Below are positions 21,655 to 33,501 of a stretch of 64,000 bases of DNA, one piece after another. Numbering within the stretch: the stretch's first letter is position 1; every line of letters starts with the position of its first letter. The translations under genes and the position numbers were made by a program. Location of the stretch: the NCBI GenBank assembly GCA_010093685.1, contig MU006224.1, forward strand, positions 898,476-962,475, read 5' to 3'. A model generated the notes under the pieces. That model did not search any database and was not told the origin of the DNA. It saw nothing but the letters and a program-made list of their open reading frames with translations. The DNA is from Ophiobolus disseminans (taxonomy: Eukaryota > Ascomycota > Dothideomycetes > Pleosporales > Phaeosphaeriaceae).

Positions 21655-23487
21655 ATGTCGATATATGACACCCGCCTTCGCGGTCGCAACTTTCGGCTTT
21701 TGAATCTCTTACCCGGCGACGAGACGAGCCCGCTTCGATGCGACCTGTTCGAGTCTTCCCTAGACAGACCTGTGGCCTATGAAGCGCTTTCATACGTCTG
21801 GGGCGACATTTCAGCAACGGAGCCGATTTTTTGTGGAGGCAGGACTTTATCCATCACTGCCAGCCTTGCGGAAGCTTTACGGAGCCTCAGAAGCAAGCAC
21901 AGCCGTCGAGTTTTATGGGCCGACGGCATTTGTATCAACCAAAGGGATCTCGAAGAACGAAGCCATCAAGTCCAGCTTATGGGTCGCGTATACGCCAATG
22001 CTGGTCGTGTGATTGCATGGCTGGGACCCGATCATGACGATATTGGTGAGATTGTCAAGCGTCCGATTCGTCTCACACACGACTTCTTCAGGCAATTTTT
22101 GACCTCTAAACCTCGCTCCACCATCCACGAGTTCCTGGATTTCGACGTTCATACTATACGAGATATGCGACTTGCTTTCACTGATGCTGGCTATGCAGAC
22201 CCCGTTCCCGCACTCAACAAGCTGTTCCGTAATCAATATTGGCAGCGTGTCTGGTGCGCTCAAGAGCTCATCAAGGCCGCAACCATTGTCATTCGTTTAG
22301 GATCGACGGAGCTATCTGGCCGAAGCGTGGCCATATTCGTGGCTTGGTATCAGAGCCATGTGCTGATGGCCGAAGGATCCGATATTTTCACTGGATCGGG
22401 AATTGATAATGCTGCACAGATGTTGCGAAAACTCGGTGCCAAAAGACCGGATCAACACAGCGACTCCGCTATGCTGTTGCCAACTCTACATGGATTCAGA
22501 AATCTGCAAGCGACAGACCAAAGAGACAAGGTCTACGGGATCATTGGCATTGTACAATCTCCAGACGACGAGCCGCCCGTCGAAGTTGATTACAACAAAC
22601 CGGTGGCACAGGTTTACTGTGACGTCGTCGAAGGCGCAATGAAGGATAATGGTGATCTGCAGGTGCTTTCGTACGTCGAGCACCCTACCGAGTATGAGTA
22701 CCACGGCGATGTTCCTTCATGGATACCACTGTGGCATGTTTCGACCAAGGTCACTCGTTTCTTATGGCCGAGAAACAACATCGCCTGCGCCGGACGCCCA
22801 ATGCAGGTCCATCCAAACATCAGCTTCAATGGCGAATGTGCGTCGCTCACCTTGACGGGAATATATTTGGACCGCGTGTCCTACGTGAGCCACAGCATCG
22901 AAGCCCAACGCCCACTCTTCAGCAAGGACGAGAAGCTAAAGAAGCTGATCACGACCCTTGCAAAATTAGTCAAAGACCCCCAAGACAATACAAACGCCAT
23001 CGAAGCTAGTGACTCAACTGAGTACGAGCCTTCAGCAGAGGCCATAGCTACAGCCTTCACGGGGGGTTTCACATCTATGAAGTCCTTCACGCAGGAGTCA
23101 ACATACATCGATGAACTTAGACGCGACGAGACCATTCGCACACAATACATGGAAGGATTCTGGCGCTGCGTCCGGGGCGAGCAGACTGAGGCGTTGCCGA
23201 GCCAGCGTTTCTCTTTCGAGGATATGGCAAGGTTGATGTGCCATCGCCGTCGGATCTTTCGAACGAGTAGAGGGTACATTGGGCTGGGTCCTAGATGTAT
23301 GCACGTTGGAGACATAGTCGCGGTGCTCGATGGCGGCAAAGTGCCATTCGTGCTACGCCCGTTGGTTGATGGAGGTCACGAGTATGCGCTGATGGGCGAG
23401 TGCTTCGTTTACGACATCATGGATGGCGAGGTGTTGCAGATGGTTGGGCATGACGGCGTGCAAGATAAAACATTTGTGTTGCGGTGA
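21655..23487 (+). CDS. HET (heterokaryon incompatibility) domain protein
   Basis: Single exon, 610 residues from the ATG at 21655 (MSIYDTRLRGRNFRLL). In-frame starts also exist at 21562 (ATG) and further upstream. The HET domain shows its three hallmark blocks: YEALSYVWGD, LWADGICINQRD and VYANAGRVIAWLGPD. It is followed by the usual LFRNQYWQRVWCAQELIKA. A second conserved region, FRNLQATDQRDKVYGIIGI, and a C-terminal GYIGLGP...GDIVAVLDGGKVPFVLRP block are also typical. HET proteins trigger cell death after recognition of non-self; most members have no known partner. No NACHT, ankyrin or WD repeats are attached. The frame is intact. Confidence 0.93.
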   Translation: MSIYDTRLRGRNFRLLNLLPGDETSPLRCDLFESSLDRPVAYEALSYVWGDISATEPIFCGGRTLSITASLAEALRSLRSKHSRRVLWADGICINQRDLEERSHQVQLMGRVYANAGRVIAWLGPDHDDIGEIVKRPIRLTHDFFRQFLTSKPRSTIHEFLDFDVHTIRDMRLAFTDAGYADPVPALNKLFRNQYWQRVWCAQELIKAATIVIRLGSTELSGRSVAIFVAWYQSHVLMAEGSDIFTGSGIDNAAQMLRKLGAKRPDQHSDSAMLLPTLHGFRNLQATDQRDKVYGIIGIVQSPDDEPPVEVDYNKPVAQVYCDVVEGAMKDNGDLQVLSYVEHPTEYEYHGDVPSWIPLWHVSTKVTRFLWPRNNIACAGRPMQVHPNISFNGECASLTLTGIYLDRVSYVSHSIEAQRPLFSKDEKLKKLITTLAKLVKDPQDNTNAIEASDSTEYEPSAEAIATAFTGGFTSMKSFTQESTYIDELRRDETIRTQYMEGFWRCVRGEQTEALPSQRFSFEDMARLMCHRRRIFRTSRGYIGLGPRCMHVGDIVAVLDGGKVPFVLRPLVDGGHEYALMGECFVYDIMDGEVLQMVGHDGVQDKTFVLR

Positions 23488-23998
23488 TGCTGGTTCGACA
23501 TGGTTGTTAGTTGATGGATCGTTGTCCGTCAGGCTCTTTACTTACCCGTTGCATTCCGTGCAATCAGGTCGGGGTAGAGCAAGTCGTGCGGGGCATTGAG
23601 CACCACAGAGTAGGCAATCCGGCAAGCAAAACCCGGTGGAGTGAGCGCGTGGAGGTGGGTATTGGTGTAGGTACAAATCCCCGCATATGCAGATTGAACT
23701 ACGTGCGATCGGCGACCGAATGAGAGGTTGCTCAACATGCAGGCCACAACAGCCGTGGCCAATGACGCCCAATTTGTCTTGAACTGGTCATAAGCGCGGG
23801 GTTCGGACATATTCCTCGAGTTTTGAGATAGCTCGTGTGGTCGGACAATTGTTCAGCACACCCGTTGTGGTGCTCATCATTTTGGCGACTACACAGATCT
23901 CGAAACTGTCGCAATCGATTATAACCTCGCTCTTACTTGCAACTTGTTTTCTCGATCTTTGGTTCATAGTAATCGTAATTTGTATGCCCGCTACGAAA
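23488..23998. other. Intergenic, HET to flavoprotein gene
   Basis: About 500 bases. A minus-strand frame at 23538-23810 (90 codons, starting MSEPRAYDQFK) is open but resembles nothing known, so no gene is called. Confidence 0.35.
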
Positions 23999-25683
23999 AT
24001 GGTCGGCCTCGTCGAGTTACTCATTGCAGCTGCGGTCTCGACTGCAACAGCTCAGAAGGAGGCACCACAGGCTGTGCTTCCAGCTCTGCTCCCCGACTTT
24101 TGCGTATGTATCTGTTCATATGCGCTTTGAAGAGGACGCTAATGAACGACGCCGTAGTGTGCTGCCCTCTCACGTGCGCTGCCTTGGAGTCGTCTTCTAT
24201 TTCCCCACCACACAGCATTTGAGACTAGGCATAGCTCCTATTTCAACGTCAATCAGCAAACAATCAACCCGAGCTGCATTGTGCAGCCAAGAGATCATGG
24301 AGAGGTGGCACTTGCGGTGGCAGCACTAACATCCACGAGCAAATTCAAGCCTTGCAAATTTGCGATTCGCAGTGGTGGCCACGGAACGTACGCCGGTGCA
24401 TCTAATATTGACGCTGGTGTGGTACTCGACCTGAAAAACCTCAACACTGTCAAGTACGATGCAAGAAATAACCTTGTTGACGTTGGTCCAGGTGCGACCT
24501 GGAACGACGTGTATACCACTCTTGAACCTCTTGGCATCATGATAGCTGGAGGTCGTTCATCTTTGGTCGGTGTAGGTGGCCTGACCTTGGGCGGTGGAAT
24601 ATCTTACTTCTCTCCAGAACATGGATTCGTTTGCGATAATGTTGTTGAGTTCAGCCTCGTGCTTGCGAGTGGTCGCTTCGCTTTCGCGTCCAAGACATCA
24701 AATCCTGATCTCTTCATGGCTCTAAAAGGAGGAGGCAACAACTTCGGGGTCGTGATATCCTTCGCGTTCAGGGCATTCAAATACAGTGGGATGTGGGGTG
24801 GTCTTGTTGTCTACCCGGAGACGACAATGCACGATCAGTTCAAGGCGCTCGTCAACTTCGCAAACAAAATTGAGAAGAACCCCAAAGGCGCTGCTATTGT
24901 AATGTCAGTGTATCAGAGTACAGTTGGTGTTCCTTTGGTCTCGAACGCATACGACTATGCAGAACCCGTGTCGAGGCCCGCAGCGTATGACGAATTCTTC
25001 GCCATCCCCGGGGTCATCGCAGATACCACGGGAATCAGAAACATGTCCTCTATTGCGCAGGAGTGGGAGGGTGTCACTACACACAGGTGAGCTGGGATTT
25101 GAGTTGACTCGTCTACCATCTAATCATCTTTAGCGTGTTTTTCGGGACCCTCACTTTTGCGAACGATTTGCGTGTCATGAAGCAGGCTCATGAGATATTC
25201 AAAGACGTGCTTTCGCACCTGAAAACCAAGGCAACTGGTGATTGGGGTATCTACACCATATACCAACCGATCCCGCCCGCATATTGGAAAGATAGCGAGG
25301 CAAGAGGCGGTAATGTGCTGGGATTCGAACGATTCAATAATCAGGCCTTGTGCCGTAAGTCAATATTCCAATCGCTTGCAATTAGACTCTTATTGTGATG
25401 TGTAGTTTACCTGCCCTATATATCATGGCAAGGAGCCGAGCAAGATGCACTCTTCCAAGCTTCTGGTGCGGAGCTCATAAAGCGAATCCGAAAATACGCG
25501 GAAAGTATCGGCGCTGACAACCCGTTCCTATACTTGAATTACGCAGATAAGACACAGGATCCACTTGCGACTTACGGTGCAGCAAACGTAGAGAGGATAA
25601 GAGCAGTTGCGAAGAAGTACGATCCACATGAATTTCTTCAGAATCTGGTGCCGGGCGGTTTCAAGATCGCGAACGTGTCGTAG
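23999..25683 (+). CDS. Secreted FAD-linked oxidoreductase (berberine-bridge-enzyme type)
   Basis: Four exons (23999-24103, 24158-25086, 25134-25354, 25406-25683) give 510 residues with consistent phases. The start at 23999 has A at -3; an ATG five codons upstream is possible. The N-terminus MVGLVELLIAAAVSTATAQ is a signal peptide. The FAD-binding domain (PCMH type) has FAIRSGGHGTYAGASN, where the His is the expected covalent flavin site. It continues with DVGPGATWNDVY and GVGGLTLGGGISYFS. No Cys is seen at the second attachment site, so the flavin is likely mono-covalent. The C-terminal BBE motif is YLNYAD, followed by KKYDPHEF. Such enzymes oxidise sugars or secondary metabolites outside the cell. 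No biosynthetic cluster surrounds it. Confidence 0.92.
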
Positions 25684-26271
25684 ACATCGATTTGACCTTG
25701 CCAGGCCGCCATGTACGGGATATCTGAGTGAATCGGTAAATGATGCGCAGGGTTGGAACGTTATGATAGGAGGCAATAGTCCTCATGGGCTCCTTGGTTA
25801 TGCTGCGGGGTAATACGTTTGCATATGCACTTGATGAAACCTTGGAAGCATGGAACAGAGGTAACTTTGGTAATAACGCAAAGTTCGCGACGAACTAGGA
25901 GAATGGCGCCTTGGCATTATGTGATGGCGTGATTTCGTGTTACGTTCACTTCTCAAACTTGGAGACGTATACTAACAAGACCTCTTGCGCCGAAGAGAAA
26001 GCAACGTACTGATTCCTGAGAGAGTTGAGTGAAAGCTACCTGTGCTCAACGGAACATGCGCCCCGTGTTTGCATACCGTCCCAGTCCGTCAATAGCTCCA
26101 AACTTATCCAAACGCACTTTCCCAACACAATGTATGACTCCTCTGAGTGTGACTACAATGGTGAACTATGGTTACCTGTCAGGTACCCGCTAGAACTACA
26201 AACATGTGATATTAAAATCGTTGCATTCTCGACCATTCTCCTCTCCTCTTTTCTTCTCCACCTCCACGATC
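25684..26271. other. Intergenic, flavoprotein 3' flank to DnaJ promoter
   Basis: About 590 bases. A CT-rich tract lies shortly before the DnaJ start (26232-26262). Nothing else is recognised. Confidence 0.4.
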
Positions 26272-27095
26272 ATGGCTGAACGCGACTACTATGCGGATCT
26301 CAACATCACACAGTATGCCACCAACACTCAGATCAAGATGGCTTTCCACGCTCTAGCTAAGCAGCATCATCCCGACAAGTCAGGTAGCAACGATACCTCC
26401 GACTTTCGCCGCGCCCGTGAGGCATACGAGAAGCTAACGGATTCCACAACCCGCAAAGAATACGATCGCACATACCAGCATAAGCGGGCGTATTACCAGA
26501 CCGCCGAGGGACCGACCTACACAAGCAAGCCCACACGCACTGCTGCATATGAGGCTGAGGAAGCTGAACGTGAGTTCCGGCAAAACAGACCGACACGGCC
26601 ACAGCCACGGCCACGGCCATACTCCCCGCCACCAACGAAGCCCTCCCGCAAGTTCAACGAGCCGAGCTACACGTACTATACGGGCAAGGCATACACGGCG
26701 TGGGAAAAGCGTGACACCGCATATCGTTCGCGTCACCCGGAATACGAACAAAAGTAAGTTTCGGAGCTGTAGCATGAACGTCGTCACAGGACTGACATGA
26801 GTATAGCCTACCACCACCACCTACAAGCTCTTCCGCGCATGGTCTCCAAGTCCAAATGAGTTCCCACCCATCCACTACTCAGCGCTGCACGCTTCGAACG
26901 CAGAACTGGAGCGTGCAATTAGCGGGCTCCGATATCTGCGTCTTTTGCCTGACATCAACCACGAGCTGCAGCAGGTGCCCTGGGTGCGAGGCTTTGGCTT
27001 GCCGGACGTGCTTGAGGCAGATCATAGAGAAGGAGCGGAGCAGTGGGTTCGCTGGCTTCAATTCGAAGACGCAGTACTGGGCATCAGGAGGTTGA
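26272..27095 (+). CDS. DnaJ (Hsp40) domain protein with Cys-rich tail
   Basis: Exons 26272-26753 and 26807-27095, joined by a 53-nt GTAAGT intron, give 256 residues. The J domain occupies about residues 1-70, with the HPD tripeptide in KQHHPDKSG, so it can stimulate an Hsp70 ATPase. A Pro/Arg-rich stretch follows (RPQPRPRPYSPPP), then an aromatic region with YTYYTGKAYTAWEKRD. Exon 2 has a Cys cluster (CVFC, CSRCPGC, CRTC), spaced like a small zinc-binding module or degenerate RING. Without splicing the frame ends at 26757. Substrate and compartment are unknown; no signal or membrane segment is seen. Confidence 0.8.
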
Positions 27096-27267
27096 CAAAG
27101 GTTAGTCGGCGGGTGTGAGGTGGTGTGTTAAGGTGATGTATGACTTCATGTTGAACAATGGGAGAGAGGGCGTCTGGGAGTTCGGATCTGTGATACACCT
27201 GGTCGAATTGAGTGACAGCGACATATAACATCAAAAGCAATTGAGACTTTCGATGAACATTCCAAGA

Positions 27268-28609
27268 TTATGAAAACAGTGTGGCTTGATTTTGTGTGGA
27301 CGTGGCTACCTGAGAGACGGCGAAGCGTGACCTAAAGATTGATTCATCGCAGTTGAACAGAGGGATCAATGGTTCCAAAGCACGATACGTGAGTTCGACT
27401 TCCACATCGTCTGATACATCAGGCTCCGAAAGGTCGTATGTTGAAACAACCTGGAAGGACAGTATCGTATAGTACAGCTCCATACCAAGGTCTTCCGCAA
27501 TCGAGCACAAAGCCTGTACCCGGCTGAGGTCATTCCCCTTGAAGTTGGGACAGTTGGACAAGTCCCCAGTGTATCGCTCATCCAGAGTTAAGACAAGGAG
27601 ATCGGGGACCGTATCTTTTCCAGCCTGGTTGATCCATTCGGACGTCGCAGCTTTGAGTTCGTGCAATTGAGGACTGCTTGGGTGGTTGGAGCTATCGATT
27701 GAGTCACATGGGTCCTCTTCGGGTGCTCTACATAGATAGTAGATGATGGCTAGTCGAGCTCCTGACGTGATTGGAGTAACGCTAGCAAGTGTTGGAACGA
27801 AAAGCGAGATATTGATATTCGTCTCAAAAATCCGGTGCAGTGCATAGGTTCAACACTTCGCCCTCATCAGTGAACGTAACGTGTCCGCCTTCGTGTGCGG
27901 AGGGGAGTATGATGGCGAGTGTGGCTATAGTTTGTCGACATCTTCGATCCTTTGTACGTTAACCTACGTTGATGAGAAGTAATAGAAAGTAAGTCTTACC
28001 TGTATGGTGTGGGTGACATGTCAAGACCTTCGTCTTGGATGATGAGTTTGTACATCTGCGGCATTATGCTACTGAGTTGAGCAGTTTGTGACGGATAACT
28101 GCAAATATGTCTGAAGTCACTTGCCTGACAGCGGAGGCGATTCCTAACTCAAGCTTGACCCTGCTCGCAGCTTCCTTGAGCATATCACCCCATCCTGCGC
28201 CCACTTCGATCCGCTGAGGTTGAATGCACGAGAAGTTGCAACCGACCGAGTCGTGCAAGCGCGGTACATGGTCTCTGTCAGCGTCCGCTCTACTGAGTTT
28301 CGCTCAGGCTTCGATGTCAAGCCGCGTAGGTGGAAGTTGAACTGGTCCATTCCCGCGCACTGAGAGTTCAGGATCAAAAAGGCCTGCGCAGTAGAGAGAG
28401 CCCTGATTAGCGAAGGATCCCTTCTTGCGAATGTCTTGGAGGGCGCGGAGAAATCGAGTGTGGATCTCACGGTCCGGTTTGCAATCGCTATCTGCACTGG
28501 CTGCTTTCATCATGTTGACGGCAGCAGAGCTAGACGTCTGCAATGTCGTGCGCTCAAACGAAAGGATGGTGTTGGGGAAGTTCGAAGGAGCGCAAAGTTC
28601 CTGAAGCAT
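27268..28609 (-). pseudogene. 2OG-Fe(II) oxygenase-like (prolyl-4-hydroxylase-type) relic
   Basis: Pieces of one fungal 2-oxoglutarate/iron oxygenase family follow each other in order on the minus strand. From 28609 they run: LQDIRKKGSFANQGSL, QLPPTRLDIEA, then an in-frame TGA at 28304-28306. The frame then continues with LHDSVGCNFSCIQPQRIEV and LKEAASRVKLELGIASAV. After a plausible 65-nt intron come MYKLIIQDEGLDMSPTPYR, ATLAIILPSAHEGGHVTF and GEVLNLCTAPDF. A shift in a T5 run (27836-27840) is needed to reach SLFVPTLASV and TPITSGARLAIIYYL. The metal-binding HxD falls on T-P-Y and the distal His on Ala, while the 2OG-binding Arg remains. The chain is interrupted twice and has lost its three iron ligands, so it is almost surely non-functional. 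The TGA would be Arg (CGA) before one C-to-T change. Confidence 0.7.
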
Positions 28610-29603
28610 TCGACGCGAGGTAAAAGGTGTGCAAACGGTAGCGACGCGTCAACACGTGGTATCGCGTCCTTTTACCGAACCACCTCGATCTTCGAGAGTT
28701 AATTCAAGCTTTAGATACCCGCTCGTTCCCGTCTCTTACAGTCCTTAGTCTTCAGCACATTGCTGCACGTCTGCAACGCAGTCGGAAACGTATCAAATAC
28801 ACCTCGTGGCACATACTACTACTACGCATCTTTCATACCCAGCCCGACTGCACGTTATCATCTCCAGGCCTGTAAAGACATGTGCGGTTGCGTGTTCGTA
28901 TATTGAGGGACGGGAAGAAAGTTACATCGAGAGAAGACGAGGCGGCATCATTTGCAAGAGATCTCATACGACGGATATGGTAGTTCACACGCAGGTACTG
29001 GAAATCAAAGAGTGGCTGTTGTTCACGGAGGTTGCTGTGAAAGACACGGAACGCGAAGCGCGATTTCGATGACGTTATCGTGGAAGCGTGCATCCGGATC
29101 CGGTCGACGCGAGCCCGTACCACTGCACTCCGCCCTTGAGGGCACAGCACCACTGGAATCTTGTTTGAGCTATAGATAGAGATTACCAGTCTGCTGTCAT
29201 CCTGCAACAGCGTGGCGCATGAGACGATCCTGGCGCGTGCAGGTGTTGGCCTGCGGCGTTCGGCTTTACTTGCCGCTTCCAACTGCGGCAACCCCATAGT
29301 TCTCACACGTCGGGGTCCACATTACAGAGACGCTACAAGTAGCGCCCGCTAAAGAACGCGCAACCAGCCAAGCCTGTGGGTCATCGCGACCGGTTACTCA
29401 ACGATACCCGTGTCAGTCGTTGTTCGGAATCAGCCTCGTCTCCCGATCACCAGGGTTGACATTCGCTCGCATTCAACATCTCTTGGCGATATTATTGGGC
29501 CCTACTTCCGGTCACTCCAGGACGTTCTAGCCACCTGGCAATCGAGCATCGTCGACGTCAGGTTCAACACTGCATTATTGCATCAACTTTGCTCCATTTC
29601 AAC
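28610..29603. other. Intergenic, relic to MFS gene
   Basis: Almost 1 kb. A minus-strand frame at 28833-29306 (157 codons) lacks any recognisable domain and is Arg/Ser-rich, so it is not called. Confidence 0.35.
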
Positions 29604-31234
29604 ATGGATCTCTATCGAGCTACTTTCTTCTGCTCGCTGGCGCTCAACACTCTCGCCTTCTATCAAACGCACCGTTCACGAAGTGTAGATATTTCATCGG
29701 CTGCACATCTGGACAAAACCGATGATCGAGGTCGTAAGCAGTCTGACGACGACAGTTTGCGAAGACTGAAATGGCGCTTCTTCCCTATCTACCTACTAGT
29801 GAATGCCGCGGACTGGTTACAGGGACCATACATATACCCAATATACAAAGGTACATTGCCACTTCGACTTGGCGAAATTGTTCTAACTCGCAAGCAGATG
29901 AGAAAAATCTTCCCGAGGAGACTGTTGCATTTCTCTTCCTCATAGGATTTGTCTCGGCTGGTATTTCCGCTTCCTTTGCTGGCAGCTTTGCGGATCGCCA
30001 TGGCCGTCGACAAGCTTGTCTTGCGTACTGCGTTATCTACTCACTCTCCTCTATGACACTCCTCAGCAACAACATCTATATTTTGTTCTTTGGTCGCATT
30101 CTGGGTGGTGTCTCAGGGACACTGCTATGGAGCGTTTTTGAAAGCTGGCTAGTTGCAGAGTTCAACAAGCTGATGCTTGAAAAGCCGGACGCTGCCATGA
30201 GCGCAATCTTCAGCATGATGACTACATCAAACACATGTGTTGCGATCGTTGCCGGGCTGCTAGCCGAATGGCTTGTGAGAAGGGCAGGCACGGCCAAGGC
30301 CCCCTTCATGGCTTCACTCGGCTGTCTTTCTCTGGCTTTCATTGCAATCACGAAATACTGGGTATGAGAGGCAGATCTATCTTTTTGATGGACACATCTG
30401 ACGACAACAGGGAGAGAACTATGGTGCTAGTCACCGTGACACAGCTGAAGATGCTTCTCTTCTCCAGCAGGAGGAAGCTGAGCCGTCCTATGTGCCGACG
30501 TCTACGTTGAGGACGATTCTCCGAGGTTCGTTGTATAGCATAGCTATGATGCCAAAAAGCTAACCTAACCGTTTAGATCGCAATATACTTGTCCTCGCCT
30601 TGACATCTTGCTTTTTCGAGGGCTCACTCTTCCTTTTCATATTCTTCAAATTTCCAGCATTGAAGCTTAGTCACAAGCTGGCTGGGTCAACCGAAGGTAA
30701 ATATTGATTGCCCAGGCACGGAAGTACGTTTCAAAGCTAACGCATCAAGAACTTCCATTTGGGCTCATCTTCGCCATCCTCATGTGCTCAATGATGTTCG
30801 GATCACTAGCTTACAAAGCAGTCTCGACCTCCAAGAACCCACTCCCTGCTCAGCAGATTCTAACCAGCGTGTTGGTTCTGGCGTCAGTGTGCTTCTTTGT
30901 CCCCGGACATGTACGCGATGAGCGCATCACGCTCTGGTGTTTCTGCGTGTTCGAGCTGTGCTGTGGCGCTTACTACCCTGTCATGGCGTCGCTGAAAGGG
31001 AAGCTGGTAGACGATGGCTTGAGAGCTAGTGTCTACGGCATGCTTCGCATACCACTAAACGTGTTTGTGGTGCTTGCGCTAAGCACAACACGGGAAGGTA
31101 AGAAATTCCGCTATTCAACCCCGCACTTACATGTATTGACTGGAGCAGGCGAAGCCCATCGCGACATGGTGTTTACCACTTGCAGTGCTCTGCTTCTGGT
31201 GGCTGCCATTGTTGTTCATAAAGTGTTGACATGA
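29604..31234 (+). CDS. MFS transporter, molybdate-anion transporter (MFSD5) type
   Basis: Six exons (29604-29850, 29898-30361, 30411-30525, 30577-30696, 30750-31097, 31149-31234) give 459 residues with every phase consistent. The family is recognisable from FPIYLLVNAADWLQGPYIY, FADRHGRRQACL (the MFS loop 2-3 signature), FGRILGGVSGTLLWSVFESW, YWGENYG and FELCCGAYYPVMASLKGK. About 11-12 membrane helices are expected. The Chlamydomonas and human members move or bind molybdate at the plasma membrane or internal membranes; activity here is inferred. One intron has a GTTCGT donor and one a GTACAT donor, both weak but with good acceptors and TAAC branch sequences. Confidence 0.92.
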
Positions 31235-32201
31235 GATGTGCACACTAAGCACAAAAGCGGATCTTGGCTTCGGATGCAACCAGGCGATGCGAAGCTACCT
31301 AGGCAACATGCAGCACAACGATCAATGGACCCATCATCCATTACATCACATCTCGCATCAGCGTCTTGAATACGATCCATTCACCGGCGTTGATCATACG
31401 TTGTCAGAATGGAATACCGCTGCCACGCGATCAGCGCCCCACCCGCCCGCAATTCCAAAACAAGCTCAGGCTTGCCGCACAATCAGTTCGGGCCAATGCT
31501 TTGCGACGGTCAGCGAAAACTAGTAGCCGTTTCACTCACCTTGCGAGTAAATCCATCAAAGGGTAAAGCGGTTGACCACGGAGGTGGCCTTACCTAAGCC
31601 TAGCTAGCCAATGTCATTTTCATAGAGGCAGGTGATTTCACCTAGAGATTCGTTGTGATCTTTCACCTCACAAAAGTCCCTCAGTCTCAGCTTTTGTCTC
31701 TTAATGATTGATTTGCTGTTACGCGTTCTCAAATAGGTATCGATTTTCACAGCTCGCTATGTCAGCTCCACGCGAGTCTCACGTCACGCTTGGCAAGCCA
31801 CCCGACTTAAAGGAGCTCTTACTTTCTGAGTTTCATAGCCCCACTAAATGTGGCGTGGGGGGTCTGGAATCCAGATCATACGCGCGCGCTCATTTGTACT
31901 TGGCATGCGGGCGAGGTGGTGAGGCTGTGTTCATGAAACTTAGGCATAAACGTCAACGTTGTTCACACATGACTCTCGGATCCGGAGACTGTGCGGCTCA
32001 ACTTTTGTTGTCTCTTTCTTCTCTTTCTTCTCTTTGTCACTTCGACCTCACCATCAACCGCTTCAACCTCTCCAGTCGACAGAGGCGAGGTACATTAGCG
32101 CTACAGTAGTAGTTCCCCTCGCGCGGCAACACATCCGCAGCACAACTACATCAACTGTAGTAGCAACACAACCAGTAACCGGCAGTCCAACCACAGTCAA
32201 C
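31235..32201. promoter_or_regulatory. Intergenic with pyrimidine-rich tract before methyltransferase gene
   Basis: Nearly 1 kb without a gene I can support. A CT-rich tract at about 32012-32035 (repeats of TTCTCTTTC) precedes the start of the next gene. Such tracts are common in fungal promoters and 5' leaders. Confidence 0.4.
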
Positions 32202-33334
32202 ATGATTCGATCAGGTGGAGGTACGTATTGTATACCCATATCCAAACTCAGCTAATTTTCGAAACAGGCAAAGCAATCACTTGCATCGTTATCCTTGCAA
32301 TTCTCATACTCGTTCTTCACAACGAACAATCGACAACAACAGCATTACTGCCATATCTACCAGTCCTCCCCAAATCACAAACTGCATCAACAGAGTCAAT
32401 CGCCCGTCTATCATGGCTTCGCGAACGCATAAGTCTCTCCGAGAAGACATGGCAAAAGAGCGTTGAGCAGCGCGGCCAAATGGCCGCCCAACACCCCGAT
32501 AACCCTAGCATACCTTTCTTCCCCACCGACTTCCTTAAATACCCATACACTATCTGGGATTTCTTCCCTGCAACATGGACATGCCCACATGACTTCCAAC
32601 GCGTCGGCCGCCTCGGCGATGGCGGAAAATGGGTCTGCGGCATGAGCATCTACGAATCGCTACCCGCACCAGAATTCCCCGCCCGCGACGAAAACGTCGA
32701 GGCTCGCGGCGCGCCTGCACCAAACGACGGCCTCGTCATATACTCTTTCGGTATAAACGGCGAGTCCTCCTTCGAAGCCGAGATGCTCGAGCGCGTACCG
32801 TCCGCACGCATATGGGGTTACGATTTCAGCGTCGACGGCTGGGGCAAGCAGATCCCCTCGTCTGAGCGCCACCGTACATTCTTCAAGAAAGTCGGACTCG
32901 GCAAGGAGGATCTACATAGCGCGAGTCCGCCATTTTACACACTGCCTTCGCTCATGAAGGAGAACGGACACATGTACATCGATATCTTGAAGATCGATAT
33001 CGAAGGCAGCGAGTACGACGCGCTCGATACGTTCATGGATGCGTTCGATGGCATACAATCCGCATCAGGGAACAGCGTACTTCCAATCGGACAGGTCATG
33101 ATTGAGTTGCATCTCGGCGACGGAGTGCATCTGGACGGACCCAATGCCGGCGCGGACGTAGGCTTTGACCGCTTCAAAAAATGGTGGGAGCGCCTCGAGC
33201 GAATGGGCATGCGACCGAGCTGGATCGAGATCAACCTATTTGCGGTAACACTGGGCTCTGGCAAGAGTGATCCACGATGCACGGAGTACGTGTGGGTTAA
33301 TGCGAGGGATGAGAAGAATGTGCTTTGGAGATAG
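32202..33334 (+). CDS. METTL24-like methyltransferase-domain membrane protein
   Basis: A tiny first exon (32202-32220, ATGATTCGATC...) is joined across a GTACGT intron to 32268-33334, giving 361 residues. Residues 9-25 (ITCIVILAILILVLH) form a signal anchor, so the catalytic part is probably lumenal (type II topology). The Methyltransf_22 signature is TCPHDFQRVGRLGDGGKWVCG. It is followed by YSFGINGESSFEAEM, GYDFSV and DILKIDIEGSEYDAL, which resembles the FkbM-type acidic SAM/metal motif. The C-terminus has IGQVMIELHLGD and SWIEINLFA. The substrate is unknown for the family. The short first exon makes the true start easy to miss; the ORF without it would lack a proper ATG. Confidence 0.88.
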
Positions 33335-33501
33335 GATGTTGAATGCATGGCTTAGATTTGTACATAGGTTAGATGCCTGGAAGCATCAAGGTACATAATG
33401 AATTGATCCACCTACGGTTGGAATGATTACACCATCTTATTGGCATACATCACAGGTTCTATTTCACTTTCTAACTCCCGTCCATACTCACTCCGGCCTA
33501 C

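Noticed and set aside
23538..23810. 90-codon minus-strand frame between HET and flavoprotein genes
   Set aside because: Open and not absurd in composition, but no recognisable family and no supporting signals.
28833..29306. 157-codon minus-strand frame
   Set aside because: No domain, odd composition and no splice partners.
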